Assembly (NCBI GenBank): GCA_035319125.1
Contig: DATHDG010000015.1
Span: 62,001 to 126,000, forward strand
Source: Fen-1308 sp035319125
GTDB taxonomy: Bacteria > Nitrospirota > Thermodesulfovibrionia > Thermodesulfovibrionales > Dissulfurispiraceae
Reading direction: 5' to 3'
Length of the DNA: 64,000 nucleotides
Part shown: piece by piece, positions 18,211 through 27,795 of the stretch
Layout: every line of letters starts with the position of its first letter
Numbering within the stretch: position 1 is the first letter of the stretch
Program-made: the position numbers and the translations under genes
Notes under the pieces: generated by a model
The model's input: only the letters and a program-made list of their open reading frames with translations
Told to the model about the DNA's origin: nothing
The model's database searches: none

Positions 18211-18361
18211 TACCCCTTCAGCCAGAATTTATCACAGCAAACAATTATTGAAATATTATACCAGTTCAAAGTCAGCATGTGGTTGACTATAGATAATAAT
18301 CTCATTTCCTTAATCATGGTCTTTCACTTTTAAACAAGGATTTTGATATAATCACAGTGGT

Positions 18362-18832
18362 ATGGTTAGATATTTGCTCTGTCCATCTATTCTTTCACTT
18401 ATGGCGCTGATTATATATGTATTGCCTGCATGTGCCGGTGAACGCTCTTTCAGTAATTCCGATCTGGACAAATATAAAGGTGAAGATAACAGTATTATTA
18501 TTCCAAAGATAGAGCCGGCTCCTCCAGCAAAGCATCAAAAAGCATCCAGAAAGTCTGATGACGAAAAGTCAAAACAGTATTGGTGCTCAAAAGGCTCCTC
18601 CGCCAAGGCAAAAGTTCAAAAAGCCAAAGATAAGGTTGATGATGCGCATCAGCGGCTTGCAAATATATATGATGAGCGCGGCAAGAAAAAGGGCCGAGCA
18701 GATGCGGAAAGAAAAGTCCGCGCTGCTAAAAAAGATCTTTATCGTGCTGAGCAGGATTTGAACGATCTTGAGCAGTCTGCCCATCGTCAGAACGTGCCTC
18801 CGGGATGGCTTAGATGCCAGTTCAGTTATTGA
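18362..18832 (+). CDS. exported coiled-coil protein of unknown function
   Basis: The 156-residue product has a signal peptide (LSLMALIIYVLPACAG), then a short segment SFSNSDLDKYKG seen in small periplasmic proteins of related bacteria, a highly charged Lys/Ala/Asp helical stretch (about residues 75-140) predicted to be a coiled coil, and the end PPGWLRCQF. I do not recognise a function. A TATAAT hexamer at 18347-18352 places transcription start within a few bases of the ATG and there is no Shine-Dalgarno sequence, so the mRNA may be leaderless. Confidence 0.65.
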   Translation: MVRYLLCPSILSLMALIIYVLPACAGERSFSNSDLDKYKGEDNSIIIPKIEPAPPAKHQKASRKSDDEKSKQYWCSKGSSAKAKVQKAKDKVDDAHQRLANIYDERGKKKGRADAERKVRAAKKDLYRAEQDLNDLEQSAHRQNVPPGWLRCQFSY

Positions 18833-19009
18833 CTTTTCATATTTAGTGTGGCCTGAAAATCCAGCACATTAGCCTAAGTTCTTTTACTGAAGGACTTATA
18901 TATTCCCTTAAGCATCCCGTTATGCCGTGCAAAGCGGTTTTACTGATTTCCCTTGATTAAATACCCGTTAATAAGTAATTATATTATTACATTGGCGCTG
19001 TTTCAGAAA

Positions 19010-20173
19010 ATGACAGCCTTGCCGATGTCGCTTCCTCGTACGGAAAATAATTCTTCAGGAGCTGCCTTGTTGCACCAGAAGCCTCAATTGCCTCAACTCG
19101 TAATTAAGGGGAAAACCCTCAAAGTTCCTATTGTTCAGGGAGGAATGGGCGTAGGCGTATCACTATTTCCGCTTGCCGCTGCAGTCGCTCATGAGGGGGG
19201 CATGGGGATAGTGTCAAGTGCCTGCCTCGACAGGCTTGTGTCAAAGAGGCTTGGTAAACGCGTAAACACCTATGACGCGGCTTATGAAGAGGTATCTCAG
19301 GCAAAAGCCCTCGGCGGATTCGCTGGCATTAATATCATGGTCGCGCTTGTCAAAGACTACCCTGATTCAGTCAAGGGAGCACTCGATGCCGGTGCCGACG
19401 CTATAATTTCAGGAGCCGGCTTGCCTCTCTCTCTGCCGGCTATTCAGCCTCCAAAGGATACAGCTTTGATACCGATTGTATCCTCTGCGCGCGCACTTGA
19501 AATCATCTGCAAAAAATGGGAGAAGTTGGGATACAGGCCCGACGCAGTAGTGCTGGAAGGCCCTTTAGCCGGCGGGCATCTGGGATTCCGGATGGACCAG
19601 ATAAACCTGGATTCAAACAGGCTTGAAAACTTACTGCCGCCCGTGAAAGAAATGGCCATTAAAATGGGAAATTTTCCGGTGATCGTTGCCGGCGGCATAT
19701 ACACTTATGAAGATATCGCCCGGTTTTTGGCCATGGGTGCAGATGGAGTACAGATGGGAACTCGATTCCTTGCAACCGAGGAAAGCAGCGCATCGTCTGA
19801 ATACAAGCAGGCAGTGATTCAAGCCAAAGACGATGACATTGTGGTCGCCCATCGTCCCGGCTCACCATGCGGTCTGCCTTTCCGAGTCATCAAACAGTCG
19901 CCCATGTACGTGTCATCGTTGAACGCCTTAAGGAAATCCAAATGCGATAAGGGTTACGTTCTTCTTAAAGATGCTGAGGGCAAGTTCAGCGTCTGCCCGG
20001 CAAAGGTTAATAACAAGGATTATTTCTGCATCTGCAATGGATTGCTCAGCTCGGCCGGATACAACCGCACCGAAGAAGAACCTCTTTATACTGTAGGCAC
20101 TAATGCGTCGAGGGTAAATAGCATAGTCTCGGTAAAAGCCCTTATGGACGAACTGACAGGCAAATCGAACTAA
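19010..20173 (+). CDS. nitronate monooxygenase / FabK-like FMN enzyme
   Basis: The product belongs to the NMO/2-nitropropane dioxygenase family, FMN-dependent TIM barrels that include the enoyl-ACP reductase FabK. Key segments are VPIVQGGMGVGVSL near the N-terminus, VLEGPLAGGHLGF (the conserved His region) and VIVAGGIYTYEDIARFLAMGADGVQMGTRFLAT (FMN phosphate binding). A Cys-rich C-terminal tail (CPAKVNNKDYFCICNGLL) is typical of a subgroup in anaerobes. Start choice is weak: ATG 19010 and ATG 19025 both lack a good ribosome site, and a TTG at 18953 is also in frame. The substrate is not determined. Confidence 0.85.
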   Translation: MTALPMSLPRTENNSSGAALLHQKPQLPQLVIKGKTLKVPIVQGGMGVGVSLFPLAAAVAHEGGMGIVSSACLDRLVSKRLGKRVNTYDAAYEEVSQAKALGGFAGINIMVALVKDYPDSVKGALDAGADAIISGAGLPLSLPAIQPPKDTALIPIVSSARALEIICKKWEKLGYRPDAVVLEGPLAGGHLGFRMDQINLDSNRLENLLPPVKEMAIKMGNFPVIVAGGIYTYEDIARFLAMGADGVQMGTRFLATEESSASSEYKQAVIQAKDDDIVVAHRPGSPCGLPFRVIKQSPMYVSSLNALRKSKCDKGYVLLKDAEGKFSVCPAKVNNKDYFCICNGLLSSAGYNRTEEEPLYTVGTNASRVNSIVSVKALMDELTGKSN

Positions 20174-20319
20174 TCCTAAACATTCCTGCATACGTACTTG
20201 AAGATTACAATCACATGCGTTTTGGATTTGCGTTTGGCTGTGCAATCCCGGCGACATGCTTCGTGCGCTACCCTAACCTTTTTTTCATCTAATCACTCAT
20301 CACCACGACAGGAGGCAAG

Positions 20320-20676
20320 ATGGAACATCTCAATGTGCTGATTCATATAGACGAAAATGAAAAGTGGAAAGTTGTTCTGGGCAACATATCCAATCTACTC
20401 GATGATGTCGGAGAAAAAGTTACTGACGTCATAGTTCTTGCAAATGGATATGCTGTATACGGCTATTCAGACCCTGAAAAAGTATCATCCATGGAGCAAC
20501 TTGCAGCGCGCGGCGTTAAATTCTTTGCATGCCGCAACTCTCTTAACAATATGTGCCGGGAAGGGGTTGCCTGTCTGAAGGAGGAGATTATGCCGTCATT
20601 CATCACAATTGTTCCTGTAGGAATAACTGAGCTCATTAAAAGACAAAATAACGGATATGCCTATATTAAGCCTTAG
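20320..20676 (+). CDS. DsrE/DsrF-like small protein
   Basis: The 118-residue protein has the DsrE-like alpha/beta pattern: LNVLIHIDENEKWKVVLGNI at the N-terminus, VIVLANGYAVYGY, and GVKFFACRNSLN with a single Cys in the place of the active cysteine of sulfur-carrier homologues. The end SFITIVPVGITELIKRQNNG is also typical of the family. A strong Shine-Dalgarno ACAGGAGG precedes the start. Members take part in sulfur transfer, but many have no known role. It is monocistronic and convergent with nusB. Confidence 0.75.
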   Translation: MEHLNVLIHIDENEKWKVVLGNISNLLDDVGEKVTDVIVLANGYAVYGYSDPEKVSSMEQLAARGVKFFACRNSLNNMCREGVACLKEEIMPSFITIVPVGITELIKRQNNGYAYIKP

Positions 20677-20682
20677 ATAAGG

Positions 20683-21120
20683 CTAGAGTTTCTTGAAATC
20701 TTTTGATATCCTGTCCAAAATACCGTTAATAAAAGCTGCTGATTCGGCTGTCGAAAATCTCTTGGCGATCTCCAGGGCTTCATTTATACTTACGGCGTCC
20801 GGTATATCTGCGCGAAAGAGAATTTCATAGGCTGCAACCCTGATAATGTTCCTATCTATAGCGGCCATCCGAAGGAGCTTCCATTTCTCGACCGCATTCT
20901 GTATTAATGGATCTATTTCGCTGAGGTGTTCTATGGTGCCTTTTGCAAGTGCCTCTGCAAAAGACCTGACATCAGGATCTTCTTCTCCAGTCCCTTTCCA
21001 AAACTCCTCCAGTCCGCGGCGGAGATCATAGTTCTTCTGTTCTCCAGGCTCCAATGCGACAAGGTCAATCCCGTACAGGAACTGCAAGGCATATTCACGG
21101 GCTTTCCTTCTCTTTGTCAT
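20683..21120 (-). CDS. nusB: transcription antitermination factor NusB
   Basis: The 145-residue all-helical protein matches NusB: MTKRRKAREYALQFLYGID at the N-terminus and RNIIRVAAYEILFRADIP with VSINEALEIAKRFS in the C-terminal half. NusB binds boxA RNA with NusE (ribosomal protein S10) during rRNA transcription. Its ATG shares a base with the ribH stop codon (TAATG), so ribH-nusB are translationally coupled, a common pairing. Confidence 0.95.
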   Translation of the reverse strand: MTKRRKAREYALQFLYGIDLVALEPGEQKNYDLRRGLEEFWKGTGEEDPDVRSFAEALAKGTIEHLSEIDPLIQNAVEKWKLLRMAAIDRNIIRVAAYEILFRADIPDAVSINEALEIAKRFSTAESAAFINGILDRISKDFKKL

Positions 21121-21584
21121 TATTGAATCTGTTTCATAACATGGGCCATTTCAATTGCAGTCATGGCAGCATCCCAGCCCTTGTTGCCGGATTTCGATCC
21201 CGCCCTTTCAACGGCCTGCTCGATAGTGTCGGATGTAATTACACCAAAAGCTATCGCCACGCCGGTTTCAAGCGATGCAATCGCTATCCCTTTTGAAACT
21301 TCCGCCGCAACATAGTCGAAATGCGGTGTGGCACCCCGAATCACCGTGCCAAGACATATTACCGCATCATACTTGCCACCAGCTGCCATTTTCTTTGCAA
21401 CCAGGGGGATTTCAAATGACCCCGGCACCCTCACAACATCAATATCTTTATCCGCTGCTCCATGTCTCAGTAGCCCATCTACCGCACCATCCAGCAATCT
21501 CGACGTAATGAAATCATTAAATCGGCTGATGACTATCCCGAATTTCAGGTCTTTAGCCTGCAATTTTCCTTCAATAACCTTCAT
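21120..21584 (-). CDS. ribH: 6,7-dimethyl-8-ribityllumazine synthase
   Basis: The 154-residue protein is lumazine synthase, which joins 5-amino-6-ribitylaminouracil with dihydroxybutanone phosphate in riboflavin synthesis. It has GIVISRFNDFITSRLLDGA, VRVPGSFEIPLVAKKMA, ICLGTVIRGATPHFDYVA with the catalytic His, and the phosphate-binding Arg in ERAGSKSGNKGWDAA. A Shine-Dalgarno lies upstream. No FMN riboswitch is visible in the short gap before it and no other rib genes are nearby. Confidence 0.95.
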   Translation of the reverse strand: MKVIEGKLQAKDLKFGIVISRFNDFITSRLLDGAVDGLLRHGAADKDIDVVRVPGSFEIPLVAKKMAAGGKYDAVICLGTVIRGATPHFDYVAAEVSKGIAIASLETGVAIAFGVITSDTIEQAVERAGSKSGNKGWDAAMTAIEMAHVMKQIQ

Positions 21585-21638
21585 ATCAACCTCCGGAAAG
21601 TTTTCGTATATTGTATCACAAGCGACATTCCGACGCTT

Positions 21639-22763
21639 TTAATAAAACAGCTCAAACCGCCGCGTTCTTATGCTTATAAGGATTCCGGCAGAAATGTAAT
21701 TGCTGAGCAGCGATGTTCCACCATAGCTGACAAACGGAAGCGGAATGCCAACGACCGGCATTATACCGAGCGTCATGCCGATGTTGACCACAAAATAGAC
21801 AAAGAACATCGCAGTTATGCCAATGGCCATTAGCCTCCCAACCTGATCTTTTGCTTTTGCAGCAGTATCAAGCCCGCGCAAGAAAAGAACAAAATATGCT
21901 CCCAGCAGAACAACACAGCCGGCAAAACCCCACTCTTCAGCAAACACGGCGAATATAAAGTCAGTATGTTTTTCAGGCAGAAACCGAAGAGGTCCCTGTG
22001 TCCCGTTGAGATATCCTTTCCCTAATAATTGCCCTGACCCAATTGTTATTTTTGACTGGCTTATATGATAACCAATGCCGGAAGGATCTACTTCCGGGTC
22101 CATGAACGCTATAAGCCGGTTCTTCTGATAGTCCTTCATACCGTCCCATACAATGTGCCCTACAAATGGAAGTGCAATTAGGCCAATAATAACAGCCATA
22201 ACCATTACCTTCCTGCTTATGCCCTGTGAGATCAACAGAGTAGAAAAAAGTGCAAGCAGCAAAATGGCCGTTCCAAGATCAGGCTGCTTCACAAGCAACA
22301 CCAGCGGCACTATGCAGAACATCAGAAACCCCATAGCGGGAAGGCTTCCCAGGCGGTCTTCTCCCAAATTAGCAAGATATGATGAGAATGCTATTATGAA
22401 TAATATCCTGAAAAACTCTGATGGTTGAAACGAAAACAGACCGAGATTAAGCCAGCGCTGAGCGCCCATGGATGATTTTCCCATGGCTAACACAATCACA
22501 AGCAGTAGAATGCCGACGGCATAAAAAGGATATGAAAGTCTGTAAAGCCAAATATAATCGAATAAAGTCATTGCAAAAAGCATAACTAAGCTTAACCCAA
22601 GCCAGACAAGCTGTTTATAGTAAAAGTCCGGCTGTTCGCCCATGCCGACTGCCGGCCGTGTTGCACTGTAAATAGTCATAACGCCTGCAATCGTTAGCAA
22701 TAGAATGACCAAAAGAGTTATCCAGTCAAAATTCCTTATAAGTCTTCGGTCGATGTGAATCAT
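21639..22763 (-). CDS. rodA: rod-shape peptidoglycan polymerase RodA
   Basis: The 374-residue SEDS glycosyltransferase has about ten membrane helices. Signature segments are GAQRWLNLG, KQPDLGTAI, the loop RFLPEKHTDFIFAVFAEEWG with its conserved Asp-Phe-Ile region, and PFVSYGGTSLL near the end. It polymerises lipid II with PBP2 during elongation. The start overlaps the mrdA stop by 4 bases, and it is the last gene of the mre operon. Confidence 0.95.
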   Translation of the reverse strand: MIHIDRRLIRNFDWITLLVILLLTIAGVMTIYSATRPAVGMGEQPDFYYKQLVWLGLSLVMLFAMTLFDYIWLYRLSYPFYAVGILLLVIVLAMGKSSMGAQRWLNLGLFSFQPSEFFRILFIIAFSSYLANLGEDRLGSLPAMGFLMFCIVPLVLLVKQPDLGTAILLLALFSTLLISQGISRKVMVMAVIIGLIALPFVGHIVWDGMKDYQKNRLIAFMDPEVDPSGIGYHISQSKITIGSGQLLGKGYLNGTQGPLRFLPEKHTDFIFAVFAEEWGFAGCVVLLGAYFVLFLRGLDTAAKAKDQVGRLMAIGITAMFFVYFVVNIGMTLGIMPVVGIPLPFVSYGGTSLLSNYISAGILISIRTRRFELFY

Positions 22764-24577
22764 CTGGAAATCCCTAAGCTTTCATCGCTAGACGGCAACG
22801 ACGCCTCAACTGCAGCATCTGATTTAGATTGCTTATATGTGGCCGACTTATCATTAAAATAGGCCTCTATTGCCTTCTTTGCAAGTGGGGCAGCAGCAGA
22901 ACCACCGTGGCCGCCATGTTCCACAAAAACTGAGAGAGCTATCTCCGGCTTATCTACGGGAGCGAAAGCCACAAACCACGCATGATCCATGTACCGTTCA
23001 TCTAAGAGGCTTTTTGCCTTTCCAACTACCTGAGCCGTACCTGTCTTGCCTCCTATCTTCACCAATGTTGACTCTGCAACTTTTGCAGTGCCTCCGTTCT
23101 CATTCACGACAGCAGACAGACCATCCTTGACAAGTCTCAATGTTTCCGGCTTGAGGTCAATCTTTGACCTTATAGAAATCTCCTTGGGGTCATCGATCAG
23201 CGTGGGTGCCAGAACCCTTCCACCATTAACAACAGTTGTCATCATAAGCGCCAGCTGCATGGGTGTTGCGGCAACATATCCTTGTCCAATTGCTGCATTC
23301 AATGTCTCCCCAAGATACCACTCCTGACCCCGCTTGGCACGCTTCCATTCAGCACTCGGGATCAGGCCGCTGCGCTCCTTAACCAACGCCAGCCCTGTTG
23401 GCTTGCCGAGTCCAAGCGCCATCGCATATTTATTTATTTTATCGATGCCCAGCCTTTTGCCGACTTCATAAAAATAGACGTCGCAAGACTCCCTGATCGC
23501 CTTGTGCAGATCCACTATTCCATGTCCTTCATGCTTCCAGCATCCAAAAGTCCATTTGCCGTACTTGATTCCGCCGGTGCAGTTTACCCTGGTATCGGGC
23601 GTAATAACACCTTCTTCAAGACCGGCGATAGCAACAACGATCTTGAAAGTGGAACCAGGCGGATATTGACTTTGCAATGCCCTGTTCATCATAGGTTTAC
23701 GTTTGTCTTCAGTCAACTTTTTCCAGTCTGCAGAAGAAATTCCATCTGTAAACTGATTTGGATCAAAAGAGGGCAGGCTCTCAAGCGCCAAAACTTCTCC
23801 GGTATCCACTTTTAGCGCCACCAGTGCTCCAGCCTTTTCTCCGAAAGCCTCTTCAACAGCCTTCTGCATTCTAATATCAATACTGAGCTTAACGTCTTGT
23901 CCTCTCAATGCAGGATTCTGGCGAATAAGCCGATGCTCTCTTCCAAGTGCATCGACCTCTATAAACCTGCCGCCTGCCACACCTCTCAGTTGCTTATCGT
24001 AAAGAGCCTCCACTCCCCATTGACCTACCAAGGTCTCCGGTGGCAGATCATGGAATTCGGCTGAGCTTGCCTGGGACGGGGTCATCTTGCCCAGGTATCC
24101 TATAACATGAGCGCCTGTCTTGCCGAAAGGATACGACCTTCCGACATCTGTCTGTATAAATAGCCCTGGGAAATCCGACCGTCTAGCTTCTAAGCGCGCA
24201 ACTTCCTGAAAACTTAGGCCCTGCTTCAGTCTGATCGGGACAAACGGGCTGTTGTCTTGCCTGTTCAGTTTCGCTTCAAGAATCTGGCGGTCTTCGTTCA
24301 TTAACAACGAGAGCGCTGCTGTATCTATGCGCCTGGTGGGATCATACATAATATAAGCACTGTAGAAGGGGACGTTCTTTACTAAGGCTATTCCGTTCCT
24401 GTCATATATGATCCCGCGTGGCGCCGGCGAGCTCATAATTCTAAGCCTGTTGTTTTCCGACTGCTGCCTATACATGGTGCCATCGATAATCTGAAGCTGA
24501 ATCAGACGCAGCAATATCACCGATAAGACACCCGTCACGACCAGAAAGCCTAACTGTATTTTCTTTTTCGAAACCAT
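22760..24577 (-). CDS. mrdA: penicillin-binding protein 2
   Basis: The product (605 residues from ATG 24575-24577) has one N-terminal membrane helix (LGFLVVTGVLSVILLRLI), the PBP dimerisation domain with APRGIIYDRNG, and the transpeptidase domain with PPGSTFK (catalytic Ser), RESCD and GKTGTAQV. The open frame continues 32 codons upstream into mreD, but the internal ATG gives the family N-terminus MVSKKKIQLG and overlaps mreD by only 28 bases. The tail ends in a polar stretch AAVEASLPSSDESLG. It crosslinks sidewall peptidoglycan with RodA. Confidence 0.93.
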   Translation of the reverse strand: MVSKKKIQLGFLVVTGVLSVILLRLIQLQIIDGTMYRQQSENNRLRIMSSPAPRGIIYDRNGIALVKNVPFYSAYIMYDPTRRIDTAALSLLMNEDRQILEAKLNRQDNSPFVPIRLKQGLSFQEVARLEARRSDFPGLFIQTDVGRSYPFGKTGAHVIGYLGKMTPSQASSAEFHDLPPETLVGQWGVEALYDKQLRGVAGGRFIEVDALGREHRLIRQNPALRGQDVKLSIDIRMQKAVEEAFGEKAGALVALKVDTGEVLALESLPSFDPNQFTDGISSADWKKLTEDKRKPMMNRALQSQYPPGSTFKIVVAIAGLEEGVITPDTRVNCTGGIKYGKWTFGCWKHEGHGIVDLHKAIRESCDVYFYEVGKRLGIDKINKYAMALGLGKPTGLALVKERSGLIPSAEWKRAKRGQEWYLGETLNAAIGQGYVAATPMQLALMMTTVVNGGRVLAPTLIDDPKEISIRSKIDLKPETLRLVKDGLSAVVNENGGTAKVAESTLVKIGGKTGTAQVVGKAKSLLDERYMDHAWFVAFAPVDKPEIALSVFVEHGGHGGSAAAPLAKKAIEAYFNDKSATYKQSKSDAAVEASLPSSDESLGISR

Positions 24578-25080
24578 GATCTCTCTGCCGTCTCCTTCTG
24601 CCCCGGAGCGATCAGTAATCCTAAAGGTATGTTCATAATTGCCTGCATAGCAATTAGCTGCGCTGTTGCCCAACCTCCGATGGTCGTATTGAAGAAGACA
24701 GCCCGTAATACAACGATGATAAATCCGTCAACAATTGTCAGTATGCATAATACGATACCGCCCAGAGACGACTCCCACTGGAAAAAAATATCCCGGAAGA
24801 CTATGCTGCTTATGAGCCCGACAGTTCCCTTGCCCAGCAAATTGGGGCCGATTGAAGACCCTGATATACCATCCTCCAAAAGGCCGACTACAGCTCCGAA
24901 TATCGTTGCCTTAATCTCTGGTGAAACGTCATCAGAGCCTGCTGCCATAGACTGCTGTATCGATTGCCTAATCCCGAAGGCATATACTACAACTACTGAG
25001 AGGTTTAGAGGATATTCGAAAAGCGACAGCTTGGGCTGAAAAATCAGTGCTAGAACTGCAAGGCAAATCCATATCACCAT
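24550..25080 (-). CDS. mreD: rod-shape-determining protein MreD
   Basis: The 176-residue integral membrane protein has five to six hydrophobic helices and the MreD pattern GAVVGLLEDGISGSSIGPNLLG. Identity is supported by its position between mreC (2 bases upstream) and mrdA (28-base overlap). MreD is a membrane component of the elongasome linking MreC to the synthases. Confidence 0.88.
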   Translation of the reverse strand: MVIWICLAVLALIFQPKLSLFEYPLNLSVVVVYAFGIRQSIQQSMAAGSDDVSPEIKATIFGAVVGLLEDGISGSSIGPNLLGKGTVGLISSIVFRDIFFQWESSLGGIVLCILTIVDGFIIVVLRAVFFNTTIGGWATAQLIAMQAIMNIPLGLLIAPGQKETAERSWFRKRKYS

Positions 25081-25082
25081 GC

Positions 25083-25934
25083 CTAATCCGCCTTGGTGCC
25101 GGCAAATGGTTGATTTACGGTTTCAGATTGCTTGCTCATTTCAGCGGATCGACCGATCAACAATACCTCTTCTATTTTAGTTGGAGGTTGAAACGGCATT
25201 ACCTCTATATATTGAAAAAATTCAACTCCGTCCGACTGCGCTCTTGACACCCTTCCAACCGGCAGCCCCTGCGGAAAAATTCCGTCCATTCCTGAAGTCA
25301 CAACTACATCACCTTCTTTGACCTGACTCTCCGTCGCCACATACTTCATATTACAGTAGCGGTGGCCAGTACCGGTAAGGATTCCTTCATAACGACTCTC
25401 CTGAAGCCGGACGGCTACCGAAAAATTCGGGTCAGTCAACAATATAAGATCTGCATAATTATCCCTAACGGCATATATCTTGCCGGTCAGGCCTTTTGAA
25501 GTGATAGCAGCCATGTCTTTGACAACTCCCTGCTTCCTCCCTTTATCGATGACAAGTGTATTGATAAATTTATCGTATCCTCTTGCTATTACACGCGCTG
25601 CAATTCCTCCCCCCTGGACTGCGCGCTTTAGATTGAGAATATCGGTCAGCCGCTGATTTTCCTTTATTATTTCTCCATAGCGTTCTCTTTGCACAAGAGT
25701 TGCCTGCAGCTCGGCTTTGAGTCTTTTGTTTTCTTCTTTTGCGTTAACAATGCTATTCATACCGGCGGACATCGAGGAGATAATATTGCTAAGGCTGTCA
25801 TAGGCATATGAAAATGGCCTCATAAAAACCGGCATGTTCTCTTTATCATGATAAAAAGGGACTAATAAGAAAGCGAATACCAGAAGAGCTGCAAGAATGA
25901 GCAGTCTTTTTTTTGTCCGCGGTGCGAACGGCAT
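25083..25934 (-). CDS. mreC: rod-shape-determining protein MreC
   Basis: From ATG at 25932-25934 the product is 283 residues: a short cytoplasmic arm (MPFAPRTKKR), one membrane helix, a coiled coil (about residues 50-90, KEENKRLKAELQATLVQRE) and the double beta-barrel MreC domain with RVIARGYDKFINTLVIDKG and GLTGKIYAV. The chosen ATG overlaps the mreB TGA as TGATG, indicating translational coupling; an open extension of 20 codons into mreB is not used. MreC is the periplasmic scaffold that activates PBP2. Confidence 0.92.
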   Translation of the reverse strand: MPFAPRTKKRLLILAALLVFAFLLVPFYHDKENMPVFMRPFSYAYDSLSNIISSMSAGMNSIVNAKEENKRLKAELQATLVQRERYGEIIKENQRLTDILNLKRAVQGGGIAARVIARGYDKFINTLVIDKGRKQGVVKDMAAITSKGLTGKIYAVRDNYADLILLTDPNFSVAVRLQESRYEGILTGTGHRYCNMKYVATESQVKEGDVVVTSGMDGIFPQGLPVGRVSRAQSDGVEFFQYIEVMPFQPPTKIEEVLLIGRSAEMSKQSETVNQPFAGTKAD

Positions 25935-26965
25935 CAGTTCGTGGCGATTGCTATTTTCTTCAACAGCTGAAGCTGATCGAGCATAGCGCCGCAACCTCGA
26001 ACAACCGCTGTAAGAGGATCATCCGGCACAATAACGGGCACACCGGTATGCTCTCTGATGAGAATATCAAGACCCTTCAGCAGCGCTCCGCCACCGGCTA
26101 GAACAATGCCATGGTCCACAATATCGGCAGCAAGCTCTGGAGGAGTATTTTCAAGCGTAACCTTGATAGTATCCAAGATCAAACCCACGCTTTCCTGTAG
26201 CGCCTCTCTAACCTCTTCTTCAGATACATTTATGGCCTTTGGAATGCCCGATATCAAATCTCTTCCCTTGACTTCAATAGGCGGAATCTTTTCTGTCGGG
26301 TACGCCGATCCGCACTGGATCTTTATCTGTTCGGCAGTCCGATCACCGATCATCAGATTGTACTTGCGCTTGATATAAGCTATTATGGCCTCATCCATTT
26401 TGTCGCCACCTACTCTGACGGCCTTACTAAAGACAATGCCGTCGAGCGAAATAACCGCCACATCAGTAGTGCCTCCGCCTATATCGACAATCATGTTGCC
26501 GGAAGGCTCACCGACCGGCAGGCCCACACCGAGAGCGGCTGCCATCGGCTCCTCTATCAAATACACTTCCCTTGAACCGGAAGCATGGGCTGCATCCTTG
26601 ACGGCGCGCTGCTCTACCTGAGTTATTCCAGAGGGGACACCTATGATGACTCTGGGTGAAATGAAGCTTTTGCGGTGGTGGACTTTTGTGATGAAATATT
26701 TCAGCATCTCTTCAGTTGCATCGAAATCAGCTATTACGCCGTCTTTCATCGGCCTTATAGTCACAATATTTGCAGGTGTCTTTCCAACCATTTCTTTTGC
26801 TTCAAGTCCGACTGCAATTGGTTTTTTGTTATCTCTACGTACGACAACTACAGAGGGCTCGCTGCAGATAATACCACGCCCCCTAACATAAACAAGTGTA
26901 TTTGCTGTCCCAAGATCTATTGCCAGGTCGTTCGAAACCATTCCCATAAGTTTATTGAAAAACAC
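25934..26965 (-). CDS. mreB: actin-like cell-shape protein MreB
   Basis: The 343-residue actin homologue has the phosphate-1 motif DLGTANTLVYV, MIVDIGGGTTDVAVI (phosphate 2), and GIVLAGGGALLKGLD (adenosine site). The N-terminus MFFNKLMGMVSND includes a membrane-binding amphipathic helix. It polymerises under the inner membrane and positions the RodA-PBP2 machinery. It heads the operon mreB-mreC-mreD-mrdA-rodA; an RDD-family gene lies 58 bases upstream on the same strand. Confidence 0.96.
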   Translation of the reverse strand: MFFNKLMGMVSNDLAIDLGTANTLVYVRGRGIICSEPSVVVVRRDNKKPIAVGLEAKEMVGKTPANIVTIRPMKDGVIADFDATEEMLKYFITKVHHRKSFISPRVIIGVPSGITQVEQRAVKDAAHASGSREVYLIEEPMAAALGVGLPVGEPSGNMIVDIGGGTTDVAVISLDGIVFSKAVRVGGDKMDEAIIAYIKRKYNLMIGDRTAEQIKIQCGSAYPTEKIPPIEVKGRDLISGIPKAINVSEEEVREALQESVGLILDTIKVTLENTPPELAADIVDHGIVLAGGGALLKGLDILIREHTGVPVIVPDDPLTAVVRGCGAMLDQLQLLKKIAIATN

Positions 26966-27023
26966 AGAAACCTCCTTCCAGATGAGGACCTCGAATTATT
27001 AGCGTGCTACAGGCCCGGATGGA

Positions 27024-27428
27024 TCAGCCTTCTATCACTTTAGTGCTTGCAAGTTCATCACCGAATCTCATGCCCTCGTTGTTTCCGAGTGCCAGCAGAA
27101 ATTCGAATGCCGGGACAATAACTAGAAACAACCATCCGATAAACGGAATATTGTACAACACCACCGCTACAGCGAATGGCGCATTCCTGATCATGGATTC
27201 CCTAAAACTGCAGCTTGCCGTTGTCAGATTAGAAATAACACGCAACCGCATTATTTTCTTTCCAGGACTCCGGCCATCAAAAAGGCCGTCGCATATAAGT
27301 ATATACGCCAATGCCGCCGGGAAGCCTACCCGCGGTATTGCCTTTGCTACTGCGGCAATAACGATAAAATCCAGCGTCTTTGCCATCACCCTGATGAGCA
27401 AACTCGCCTTCAGCGGGCCTTCAGACAT
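27024..27428 (-). CDS. RDD-family membrane protein
   Basis: The 134-residue protein has the RDD pattern: KASLLIRVMAKTLDFIVIAA (the Arg/Asp helix), ICDGLFDGRSPGKKIMRLRV (the conserved DG..GK..LRV loop) and a C-terminal hydrophobic pair. RDD proteins are small membrane proteins, some of them ion antiporters, most of unknown role. It sits directly upstream of the mre operon and may be co-transcribed with it. Confidence 0.8.
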   Translation of the reverse strand: MSEGPLKASLLIRVMAKTLDFIVIAAVAKAIPRVGFPAALAYILICDGLFDGRSPGKKIMRLRVISNLTTASCSFRESMIRNAPFAVAVVLYNIPFIGWLFLVIVPAFEFLLALGNNEGMRFGDELASTKVIEG

Positions 27429-27640
27429 CTTTAATAGTAACAGACCAATAGCTGCTTTTTCAAGAAATGAATTCGTTTAAACCCATGATTTTGTGCTGAA
27501 ATTAAATAGCAAGCCCTTTAACGAATACGTTTGTCGGTATCATCTGCATTTAACGCCGTCATACCTTAGCTCATTTAATTTATGATATACTTTTGCTGGC
27601 TTGCTGGTTTATATTCGAGTTACTATTTCTCGGGGGGATC

Positions 27641-27763
27641 ATGATTAATAGCCGTCGCAAGTTTGCTTTCCTGATATGGCAGCATATGCTTTTTAGAGAG
27701 TCCGATATATATCCACAAACTCACCGAGAAAGCAGATCACTTGCCATCGTGCTAGTACGCTGA
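27641..27763 (+). CDS. possible 40-codon small ORF in the gap before ftsY
   Basis: In the gene-free stretch 27429-27795 one short frame stands out: ATG 27641 preceded by a G-run (CGGGGGG, 4 bases before the start) encodes 40 residues starting MINSRRKFAFLIWQHMLFR and ends at TGA 27761-27763. It matches no family I recognise and may be chance or a leader for ftsY. Apart from this frame and a likely AT-rich promoter area near 27580-27600, I see nothing in the gap. Confidence 0.2.
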   Translation: MINSRRKFAFLIWQHMLFRESDIYPQTHRESRSLAIVLVR

Positions 27764-27795
27764 CAGGCATAGATTACTTTGAAACGGTACTGACT

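Noticed and set aside
21585..21638. FMN riboswitch upstream of ribH
   Set aside because: The gap is only 54 bases and lacks the conserved RFN helices.
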